Shown: piece by piece, positions 25,361 through 32,592 of the stretch
Numbering within the stretch: position 1 is the first letter of the stretch
How the letters are laid out: the number at the start of each line of letters is the position of its first letter
Translations under genes and position numbers: made by a program
Assembly (NCBI GenBank): GCA_031280955.1
Contig: JAITGA010000013.1
Coordinates: 23,857-87,856, forward strand
Length of the DNA stretch: 64,000 nt
Source of the DNA: Lachnospiraceae bacterium
Lineage (GTDB): Bacteria > Bacillota > Clostridia > Lachnospirales > Lachnospiraceae
Direction of reading: 5' to 3'
The notes under the pieces: model-generated
What the model saw: only the letters and a program-made list of their open reading frames with translations
Database searches by the model: none
Told to the model about the DNA's origin: nothing

Positions 25361-27145
25361 TTATCTATTTGGCCGCTGTGCCAGCAAATAATCCTTCGAT
25401 ACCCCACAGTCGATAAAATCCCAAGGCAGGATTTCATCAGGTGAACGCTCGCGGGTGGCAAAAAAGGCGATATCCAACCTGTTTTCTGCGAAAATTGCCT
25501 TAAATGCCGCTTCCCAGATAGCGGGATTTTGGTGTTCACCCCAGGCATCAAACCGCGCTCCATTTTGATACGCCCAAAGTATCACCGCTCCCAAACGACG
25601 ATCACCCCTTGCCATCGCCGCTTCGAGGATGCTCTCATTTGTTTCATGCCAACTATACTTGATACTCTTTTGGTTGAGTTGTGAGGCGATTCCCTGCCGT
25701 GTAAGATTAGCTTTCTCACGGAACTCTTCCACCGTAGCCTGCCCCGCCCATTGCAATGGAGTGAAAGGTTTGGGGACGAAAAATGAGGTGCTGACACCGA
25801 TTTCAACCTTGCCAAGGCGTTCACTCTTCGGTACGGTATCATAATACTCAGCGGTTATCTTGTTTGCCAGATCACCGATTGCGAGGATGTCTTCCTCTTG
25901 CTCTGTTGGCAAACCAAGCATGAAATAGAGCTTCACTCGCCGCCACCCACTACTAAAGGCAGCTCTCGCTCCCGTCAGTATCGTCTCTTCGGTAAGTCCC
26001 TTGCCGATTACTTCACGAAGTCTTTGACTGCCTGCTTCGGGGGCAAAGGTCAAACTGCTTTTGCGAACATCTTGAACTTTTTTCATGATATCCAGCGAAA
26101 TTGAGTCAATCCTGAGTGAGGGCAAGGAAATATTCGTCCGTGTTTGTCCCAATCTGTCCATCAATGCGTCGGTTAACTCTTTGAGCTGCGAATAATCACT
26201 GGAACTAAGTGAACTGAGTCCGATTTCATCGTAGCCGGTGTTCTTTAGTATTTCCTCTGCAATGACCACCAAATCCTCTGCTTTTCGCTCACGCTTTTTG
26301 CCATAGACATGCCCTGCTTGACAAAAACGGCATTTGCGCGGGCAACCACGCATAATCTCAAGTACGCCGCGGTCATGGGTGGTTTGAATAAAAGGCACAA
26401 TCGGCTTGGTCGGATAAAAGGTATCAGTCAAATCCGGGCAAGCTACTTTTTTGACCTGCATGGGTACTCCCGCCCTTAGCAGCCGTCTGGCGGCGATAGT
26501 ATGGTCTTCGTGATACTCCACCTCATAAAAGCGGGGGACATAAACCCCTGCAAGCATCGCTGCCTCGTAGAGAAAGTCTTCACGACTGCCGCCGTTTTCT
26601 CTGTTTGCCTGATATTTGTCCATCAGTTCCCGGAGCATGACCTCACCCTCGCCAATATAGATAAGGTCAAAAAAATCAACAAGCGGTTCGGGATTGTAGC
26701 AACACGGACCGCCGCCGATGATAAGCGGTTCATCTTCACGTCTGTCTTTTGCCAGTAGGGTTATCCCTGCCAAATCAAGAATTTGTAAGATATTGCTATA
26801 GCACATCTCATACTGGATCGTAATTCCGAGGAAATCAAACTGAGAGATTGACTCTTGTGATTCGAGGGAAAAGAGCGGAATCTTCTGCTCGCGCATAATT
26901 TGTTCCAAATCATGCTGCGGCGAGAAAACCCGCTCACACCATACATCATCATAACTATTGAGTAAGCCATAGAGTATCTGGATTCCCAGATTGGACATTC
27001 CTATCTCATATAGGTCAGGAAAGCAAAGTGCGAACCTAATCGCAACTTTGCTTTTTTCTTTGATGATACTACCTACCTCATTGCCGATATAGCGAGCCGG
27101 TTTATCCACCTGCATCAATGTTTTTTCACTAAGTGCCAGATTCAT
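25361..27145 (-). CDS. TIGR03960-family radical SAM protein
   Basis: 594 residues. An N-terminal B12-binding-like region (1-170, with FPDLYEIGMSNLGIQILYGL) precedes the radical SAM core. Its cluster cysteines are C268, C272 and C275 in RGCPRKCRFCQAG, and SLPSLRIDS and KLYFMLGLPTE follow. The substrate is unknown; association with rplU/obgE loci hints at RNA or ribosome modification but this is inference. It is first in a two-gene unit with the DUF2344 gene. Confidence 0.93.
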   Translation of the reverse strand: MNLALSEKTLMQVDKPARYIGNEVGSIIKEKSKVAIRFALCFPDLYEIGMSNLGIQILYGLLNSYDDVWCERVFSPQHDLEQIMREQKIPLFSLESQESISQFDFLGITIQYEMCYSNILQILDLAGITLLAKDRREDEPLIIGGGPCCYNPEPLVDFFDLIYIGEGEVMLRELMDKYQANRENGGSREDFLYEAAMLAGVYVPRFYEVEYHEDHTIAARRLLRAGVPMQVKKVACPDLTDTFYPTKPIVPFIQTTHDRGVLEIMRGCPRKCRFCQAGHVYGKKRERKAEDLVVIAEEILKNTGYDEIGLSSLSSSDYSQLKELTDALMDRLGQTRTNISLPSLRIDSISLDIMKKVQDVRKSSLTFAPEAGSQRLREVIGKGLTEETILTGARAAFSSGWRRVKLYFMLGLPTEQEEDILAIGDLANKITAEYYDTVPKSERLGKVEIGVSTSFFVPKPFTPLQWAGQATVEEFREKANLTRQGIASQLNQKSIKYSWHETNESILEAAMARGDRRLGAVILWAYQNGARFDAWGEHQNPAIWEAAFKAIFAENRLDIAFFATRERSPDEILPWDFIDCGVSKDYLLAQRPNR

Positions 27146-27225
27146 TATATTGCTCCATCAACAAATGTCATTGGCGGTTAAGTTAATCGGCACTAAACTG
27201 TCGATATGGTTTGCCCCGCTATTTC

Positions 27226-27765
27226 CTAATAATACTGATACCAAATATTCTCGAGGACTTCAGTGGCGAAGAAGGCACTATAAACTCCAAATATCACGAT
27301 GGCACACCATATGAAGAAACCGATTCCCCCCATGATAATTCCTGCAATTGCCAAGCCACGTCCCTCTTGCTTTTTTGTTAATGAGATGATACCCAGAATT
27401 ACCGCCGCAATTCCTACACCAATTCCCGCATAACAACAAGGAAGTGAGACGATACCGCATACCAAGGATGCTATTGCCAATCCCCCATTTTTTCTTACGG
27501 CAGCAGTATTAGTTTGGGTATATACCGGCGGTGCTTGATAGGTGCTGCCAGGCTCACTTTGATAGGGATTGTTGGTAGTCGCTGATGGCGGTGGTGGTGG
27601 GACTACCTCACCGGTAACGGTGGGAATCGCCGCCGCTTCATACGCGGGATTCTGGTAGGGATTTTCGGTAACTATCTGAAGCCGTTCCCCACAATTAAGG
27701 CAAAATGTGTTACCTCGCCCTTGTTCGCTGCCACATGCCTGGCAAAAGATACTGTTGTTTTGCAT
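27226..27765 (-). CDS. Zinc-ribbon plus DUF4190-type membrane protein
   Basis: 179 residues. N-terminal zinc ribbon CQACGSEQGRGNTFCLNCGE (two CxxC), a proline/tyrosine-rich linker (40-90), and two membrane helices (about 92-135 and 145-175) with GLAIASLVCGIVSL and GRGLAIAGIIMGG, the repeated DUF4190 pattern. Function is unknown. It lies one base downstream of the DUF368 gene stop. Confidence 0.8.
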   Translation of the reverse strand: MQNNSIFCQACGSEQGRGNTFCLNCGERLQIVTENPYQNPAYEAAAIPTVTGEVVPPPPPSATTNNPYQSEPGSTYQAPPVYTQTNTAAVRKNGGLAIASLVCGIVSLPCCYAGIGVGIAAVILGIISLTKKQEGRGLAIAGIIMGGIGFFIWCAIVIFGVYSAFFATEVLENIWYQYY

Positions 27766-27766
27766 A

Positions 27767-28690
27767 CTAGCTTTCCTTTCTTGTTGTTTTCGTAAAGTTT
27801 TTCTCCATTATCCACATGAAAGCCCCCAATGCCGCACCCAAGAGTGCAGACACTATTGACAAAAGTACCATACTGAGGTCATAACTGGCAATATCGCCGT
27901 TTTCCAAGATTTTTCCATTCCATGGGATAATGATTACCGTCGAGGCGAGGATAAGCCCAATCACGAAATGATACATACCCGCATGATATTTTTTGAAGAG
28001 GCGGTCAAAAACTTTTGCCACCAAAAAGGCACAAACTACTGCCCCAATCATAACCGGAATCAAAATGGGTAGAACGAGATTGCCGATACCATCCATTACC
28101 TCGCCGTATATACCCAAGTAAATCAGCAATGTCCCTGTGCTAAAACCGGGAATGACTGCACTAAGCGCCATCAATGCGCCGACGAAAAACCACACCCACA
28201 TCTGCTCAGTAGGGACGTTGACCGTCTCCAGTCCCCCCTGGAGAGCGAGCATCAATGCTCCCATCAGGATAAAGGAAACCACCGCTATCGCTAGATGGAC
28301 TTTTCTTCTTCCGTTTTGACCTGCCTTGGCAAAAAGTCCCGGCATGATTCCACAAACACAGCCGACAAAGAACCATATCAGCGGTATCTCAGCGATTTTG
28401 AAGAAGTCGCCCATGACCCTTGAACCAAGGATTACCCCGGCGAAACCGCCGATACCTATCGGCAGGAAAAAGCGCAGGTTTTTGGTAAAGTCCTTGGTCA
28501 AATTGCCAACGAAGCTCAGTAGTTCCTCATAAAAGCCGAAAATTGCCGCCAAAGCTGCCCCGCTAATCCCGGGTACGATGAAGCCGATGCCGACGACTAT
28601 CCCTTTTAACAATCGAAACAACCATTCAAAAGGGTTAAACCTCTTTGTATCATTTACAATATTGTTTTCATTCGCTTTATTGTCTGTCAT
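27767..28690 (-). CDS. DUF368 protein, candidate undecaprenyl-phosphate translocase
   Basis: 307 residues from the ATG at 28690, which overlaps the NYN stop by 14 bases; the frame upstream to 28825 is not needed. About eight membrane segments carry the family signature GFIVPGISGAALAAIFGFYEE and its inverted-repeat partner ALSAVIPGFSTGTLLIYLGIYGE. DUF368 proteins (PopT) have been shown in other bacteria to return undecaprenyl phosphate across the membrane for cell-wall synthesis. Assignment is by family; activity here is inferred. Confidence 0.88.
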   Translation of the reverse strand: MTDNKANENNIVNDTKRFNPFEWLFRLLKGIVVGIGFIVPGISGAALAAIFGFYEELLSFVGNLTKDFTKNLRFFLPIGIGGFAGVILGSRVMGDFFKIAEIPLIWFFVGCVCGIMPGLFAKAGQNGRRKVHLAIAVVSFILMGALMLALQGGLETVNVPTEQMWVWFFVGALMALSAVIPGFSTGTLLIYLGIYGEVMDGIGNLVLPILIPVMIGAVVCAFLVAKVFDRLFKKYHAGMYHFVIGLILASTVIIIPWNGKILENGDIASYDLSMVLLSIVSALLGAALGAFMWIMEKNFTKTTRKES

Positions 28691-29645
28691 TTTGGTCTTC
28701 TTTGCTTTCCTTGGTGACTTCATATACCACGCTCTTCTTTGATGCCGAATGTTCAACAATCGTGATTCCGGGAATATTGGCGACAAAGCGGGCAAATTGT
28801 GAGTAACCAAAGTGCCTTGGGTCAAAATCGGTGAACTTGCTATGTACTTTTTGCCCCAATTGACTCAAACCCAACTCCTTTTTGCGGACACTGGTAATAA
28901 TGAAGCTCTCCACCTCATCACGATTTTCCTGATCGCTTCTGCGTTCCACATAGACGGCATTTTTCTCACTTACGACCACGAACTCTTTCATATCTTTTAC
29001 AAAGGTAGTCATCGAAGAATAGCCGTAGTTGCGCTCATCAAAATCAGTATGCATTCGCTGGATTTGGCTTTTGACCCCGCCCAGTCCCGCCCGCTCACGG
29101 CGATCCTCACATTGTTGGACGATTTCCATGATGATATGCTTGATTTCACTAAGGGCGACAATTGCACTGCTGTCAGCAATCACCTCATTGTTCTCGCCGA
29201 TGGTTTCCAAAATAATGTACTTGGTACAAGCGGCTTTCAGGGTCTTCGAGGCATCACTTTTGCCCATGCCAATAACCATCATTCCCCCCTCACGCAGACG
29301 ATTGACGAGGCGGGTGAAATCGCTGTCAGAAGATACTATACAAAAGCCATCGACATTACCCGTATAGAGTATGTCCATCGCATCAATTACCATCATGATA
29401 TCAGCGGCATTCTTCACTTTGGAATAGCGTGGTTGTTGAATCGGGACGATGGCATGTTCCATCGCTTGTGTATTCCAACCACGGAGGTTATCGTCGGTGA
29501 AATCACCGTACATCCTCTTATAAGTGACGAAGCCATACTCGCTAAGTTCTTTTAGTATCCCCGCCAGATATTTGACGCTGGTGTTTTCTGCATCAATCAC
29601 GAGGGCGATTTTTTTGTTCGGTTCGTGTTCCATTTCTGTCATCAT
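28677..29645 (-). CDS. NYN-domain RNase-like protein with two LOTUS/OST-HTH domains
   Basis: 322 residues. The N-terminal NYN (PIN-like) domain, residues 10-150, has the acidic residues D18 in VIDAEN, D82 and D88 in ADIMMVIDAMD and D107/D109 in SSDSDF, all needed for a metal-dependent RNase. Two OST-HTH/LOTUS repeats follow at about 165-235 and 243-312; each contains a F(D)x(R)xxGYS/FGYS motif. LOTUS domains bind RNA, including G-rich RNA. It is translationally coupled to the DUF368 gene. Confidence 0.9.
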   Translation of the reverse strand: MMTEMEHEPNKKIALVIDAENTSVKYLAGILKELSEYGFVTYKRMYGDFTDDNLRGWNTQAMEHAIVPIQQPRYSKVKNAADIMMVIDAMDILYTGNVDGFCIVSSDSDFTRLVNRLREGGMMVIGMGKSDASKTLKAACTKYIILETIGENNEVIADSSAIVALSEIKHIIMEIVQQCEDRRERAGLGGVKSQIQRMHTDFDERNYGYSSMTTFVKDMKEFVVVSEKNAVYVERRSDQENRDEVESFIITSVRKKELGLSQLGQKVHSKFTDFDPRHFGYSQFARFVANIPGITIVEHSASKKSVVYEVTKESKEDQNDRQ

Positions 29646-29734
29646 ACCTTTTCAGGCGGTCAACGGGAAATGACCGCCTGTTTTCTAAATCGTAGTTTCA
29701 TACTTTCGCTGTTACAAGTACTTCTAAAAACATC

Positions 29735-30331
29735 TTACTCGGCTTTTTCATCAGCAGTGGCTGACTTTTTGCCTGACAAAACTGCTGCCAATCCGGCGAA
29801 ACCTACCATTGCCAAGGTGACACCACCCCAAATTGATGCGGTGAACAGCATCACTCCGGTTCCGAGTATCGGTCTGCCCAAAAGGAAGAATCCGCAGATA
29901 CACGCCAATATACCGCCAATTATCATCCATAGACCGCTCTTGCCTGTTTGCTCACGCTTGTTACCAAACGCCCCGAAGATGTTGGAAAAGCCCATGTAAA
30001 TCGCCCAGATAGCAACCATCACCTCAATCATCACGTATAAGCCCAAACTACCCTCGGGATTGAGAAGTATGATTACAGCAAAGACGATATTGATAATTGC
30101 GCTGATTAAATCCCAACCGCTTCTGCGTTCGCCCATTCTCAGATAACGAAGTAACAAGAACAGTCCAATAACACCGACAGTAAATGGGAACAAGAGAATA
30201 ATCAAGCCTGGTTTAAAGATTAAAACGAATCCAACCGCTACCATTGCCACAAATACGACAAATGCCAATAGTTTCATTATTCCGGACATGCCGCTTACTT
30301 TTTCCTGTACACTTTGTAATTCCTTTGCCAT
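29735..30331 (-). CDS. HdeD/DUF308-family membrane protein
   Basis: 198 residues from the ATG at 30331, which follows GAGGAGGAACAA. Six membrane segments in three pairs; glycine-rich turns and LLNPEGSLGLYVMIEVM fit the HdeD family, named for acid resistance in Escherichia coli. The role in Gram-positives is unknown. It stands alone between the NYN gene and the CLC channel gene. Confidence 0.78.
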   Translation of the reverse strand: MAKELQSVQEKVSGMSGIMKLLAFVVFVAMVAVGFVLIFKPGLIILLFPFTVGVIGLFLLLRYLRMGERRSGWDLISAIINIVFAVIILLNPEGSLGLYVMIEVMVAIWAIYMGFSNIFGAFGNKREQTGKSGLWMIIGGILACICGFFLLGRPILGTGVMLFTASIWGGVTLAMVGFAGLAAVLSGKKSATADEKAE

Positions 30332-30386
30332 TTGTTCCTCCTCTTTTGCTCTCACAAGACTGTGAATATCCAATTTACATTCTATA

Positions 30387-31628
30387 TCAATGACCTTTGG
30401 TCAATTGTTTTCCCCGTCCATCAAGCGGTAAAGCTGCGCCAATGAAAGCGGCGGCAGTTAAAATGATTATCTCCTTAATGGGGAATAAAAGCAACATAAT
30501 TAAAATCACGGCGATAGGCTTTTTGATGACGGCTGCGGATAATGATGTGGAAACCACCGCTACGGCAAACACGGCATCAACTCCGGTAAGTTTCGCCATC
30601 CCGAAACCGATACATACCCCCGCAAAAATCACGGGAAAGATATGTCCTCCCCGCCAACCGCTGGCGAGACAGACATTGGTAACAAAAAGTTTCACTAAGC
30701 CGATGAGGAGTAAGGCAATTGCCCCCATCGTTGTCCATTCATCAATAATGACAAACATGCCATGCTCACCGGAGAAGAGAGCATAAGGGTCAAAAATGGC
30801 AATCAAGCCCAGTAATGCGCCGCCGGTGATGGCGAGCCAAATGGGGAAACGCTCCAACGGGCGGATGCACCACTGCGTTCCCCTTGCCAGTAAGTGGTAT
30901 AACAGACCAGATAATATCCCCACCAGTGCCAGCGGTACTGCCCAGATGAGTTCAGTAGTGCCTACCTGTGAAGTTTCAAAGCGGGCAATCGCAAATCCGC
31001 CGCCGATATAGTTTACCAAGAGGTAGTTCGTTCCCAGTCCGCAAAGAATGGTTGCCAAGTAAATTACCACTTTTTGCCGCTTGGGAAAGGTCAGGTTATC
31101 GGCTTCGCCCTCAATCGGGGCAATGAAGCCAAAAAGCGGGGCGGAGAAAAGTACCCCCAGCGTTGCCGAGATACCCATGACCGGCAGTTCTTCCATTTCT
31201 TTTGCCAGATACTTGAAACGATCACCCACGTAGGTAGCGAGGGCTGCTATCACGCAAACCAAACCTGCTTCAGGTCCAAGGCTTGCACCAAACAAAAGTG
31301 GCAGTAACGCCGCCACGAATATCACGATGACACGGTTGGAATCGTAACGTCCGTTTGCCTTTACTTTTGTCATTACATTTTCTAAATCTTCGGGGTAATC
31401 ACCGAAGCGTTTGCGCCACCAACCAACCAGCAAGCCGCCGACTGTACATATCACCAGCGGATATGCAGAAAAGGAAAATTGCTCCGGCACTACTTCCCAG
31501 ATGAACTCACTCCCCTGTGTCAGGACTCGCAAAAAGAGCCACACGATAATCCCCGAGGCTACACCAAGGATTGCTGCCACTAATGTAAATAACAGGTGTT
31601 TTTTTATTGTTTGTCTGTCTGGTTTCAT
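30387..31628 (-). CDS. CLC-family chloride channel/antiporter-like protein
   Basis: 413 residues and about ten membrane segments. GASLGPEAGLVC supplies the selectivity-filter glutamate (E120), and GWRGGHIFPVIFAG is the second pore motif of the bacterial ClcB-like branch. There are no CBS domains. The first codon overlaps the antitoxin stop at 31625 by four bases (ATGA), so it may be co-translated from the toxin-antitoxin transcript. Confidence 0.87.
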   Translation of the reverse strand: MKPDRQTIKKHLLFTLVAAILGVASGIIVWLFLRVLTQGSEFIWEVVPEQFSFSAYPLVICTVGGLLVGWWRKRFGDYPEDLENVMTKVKANGRYDSNRVIVIFVAALLPLLFGASLGPEAGLVCVIAALATYVGDRFKYLAKEMEELPVMGISATLGVLFSAPLFGFIAPIEGEADNLTFPKRQKVVIYLATILCGLGTNYLLVNYIGGGFAIARFETSQVGTTELIWAVPLALVGILSGLLYHLLARGTQWCIRPLERFPIWLAITGGALLGLIAIFDPYALFSGEHGMFVIIDEWTTMGAIALLLIGLVKLFVTNVCLASGWRGGHIFPVIFAGVCIGFGMAKLTGVDAVFAVAVVSTSLSAAVIKKPIAVILIMLLLFPIKEIIILTAAAFIGAALPLDGRGKQLTKGH

Positions 31629-31948
31629 TTTTGCTCTTGTAATACTGAATAGTTCTCGTTCATGGGTTCACATACTAGTAGCGATGGGGTAATATCTCCT
31701 ACATAAAGTGTCTTACCCAATGCTCCCAATACCTTTAATACCGTATCAAGTTGTGGTATGTTTTCCCCCGTCTCCATTCGTGAAATGACAGGTTGTTTAA
31801 CACCGCTTAGCCGTTCAAGCTCTCGCTGTGAAATGTTTTTTTCATTTCTTGCGGTAATTAACTCTCCAATTATGGCTACTCTCAAATCACTCTCTATAAT
31901 TTCCTCAGTAGTATAAATATCCGCTCTGGCTTCTTTCCATGTTCTCAT
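31625..31948 (-). CDS. HigA-type XRE antitoxin
   Basis: 107 residues. A helix-turn-helix domain with ISQRELERLSGVKQPVISRM is at the centre (about 35-90), typical of XRE/Cro-family antitoxins. It binds its own promoter and neutralises the HigB-like toxin whose stop it overlaps by four bases. The downstream end overlaps the CLC gene. Confidence 0.88.
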   Translation of the reverse strand: MRTWKEARADIYTTEEIIESDLRVAIIGELITARNEKNISQRELERLSGVKQPVISRMETGENIPQLDTVLKVLGALGKTLYVGDITPSLLVCEPMNENYSVLQEQK

Positions 31949-32304
31949 CTTCGTCCGCTCCTTTCACGAATATCATTCAGGTTGCGTTTGGCTTGATCTA
32001 TTTCACGTAGTGGAGTCTTTTGGCTTTTTTTTATAAAGTAATGAAGTAAAATAAAACTATTATCTATCCAACTTGCAAAAAATATTCTTCCCCTTATCGG
32101 TCTTAGCTCCCATATATCGCCATCAATATGTTTTATGTAAGGCTCTCCCGCTGCTTTTCCGTATCGGCTCAATACCTCAATATAATCATTTATTTTATTA
32201 TAGTTAATCCGGCTATCTTTATCTACACGTCCTGACAAAACTTGCAAATATTCATAGATAGGACTCTTTCCATCCTTATCTTCGTAAAAAAAGACCTCGT
32301 ACAC
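31945..32304 (-). CDS. HigB/RelE-type toxin (phage Gp49-like)
   Basis: 119 residues in the RelE fold: YEVFFYEDKDGKSPIYEYL, IWELRPIRGRIFFASW and LLHYFIKKSQKTPLREIDQA. It is expected to be a ribosome-dependent mRNA endonuclease. The start is GTG (32304) with GGAG upstream. Toxin-first order is typical of HigBA. Confidence 0.88.
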   Translation of the reverse strand: MYEVFFYEDKDGKSPIYEYLQVLSGRVDKDSRINYNKINDYIEVLSRYGKAAGEPYIKHIDGDIWELRPIRGRIFFASWIDNSFILLHYFIKKSQKTPLREIDQAKRNLNDIRERSGRR

Positions 32305-32326
32305 TCACTATCTCCTATTGATATCT

Positions 32327-32356
32327 ATTATACGTTAAAGTATCAGTCCTTGTCAA
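32327..32356 (-). promoter_or_regulatory. higBA promoter
   Basis: TTGACA (32356-32351), an 18-bp spacer and a perfect TATAAT (32332-32327) on the minus strand. The spacer holds an imperfect inverted repeat ATAC TTTAAC GTAT, a candidate antitoxin operator. Confidence 0.75.
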
Positions 32357-32395
32357 TATTTTTCGGCACAGGTAACTTTATACATTAATCCCCAC

Positions 32396-32468
<73 letters not shown>

Positions 32469-32469
32469 G

Positions 32470-32592
32470 TGCACACGAGTTTGCGGAGCAAACTCTTAGT
32501 GCTAAAGAATAACAATAGAGCATGTTATTCTTTTGTGTTCTGGTTTACATTACAGAATATGCGGGTACACGAGTTTACGGAGCAAAGCTCCC
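32470..32592. repeat. Dispersed modular repeat upstream of tRNA-Thr
   Basis: Module 2 as GCAC AC GAGTTTGC GGA GCAAACTC TTA GTGC, then module 3 as AGAATAAC ... GTTATTCT. A second partial module 2 (ACGAGTTTACGGAGCAAAGC) lies at 32568-32587, and there the minus strand forms GGAGC TTT GCTCC right after the glgB-like stop. It is the fourth stem sequence that keeps pairing. Confidence 0.75.

Noticed and set aside
28812..29555. Long + strand open frame (247 codons) opposite the NYN-LOTUS gene
   Set aside because: Antisense shadow of a gene with recognisable domains; no start signal.
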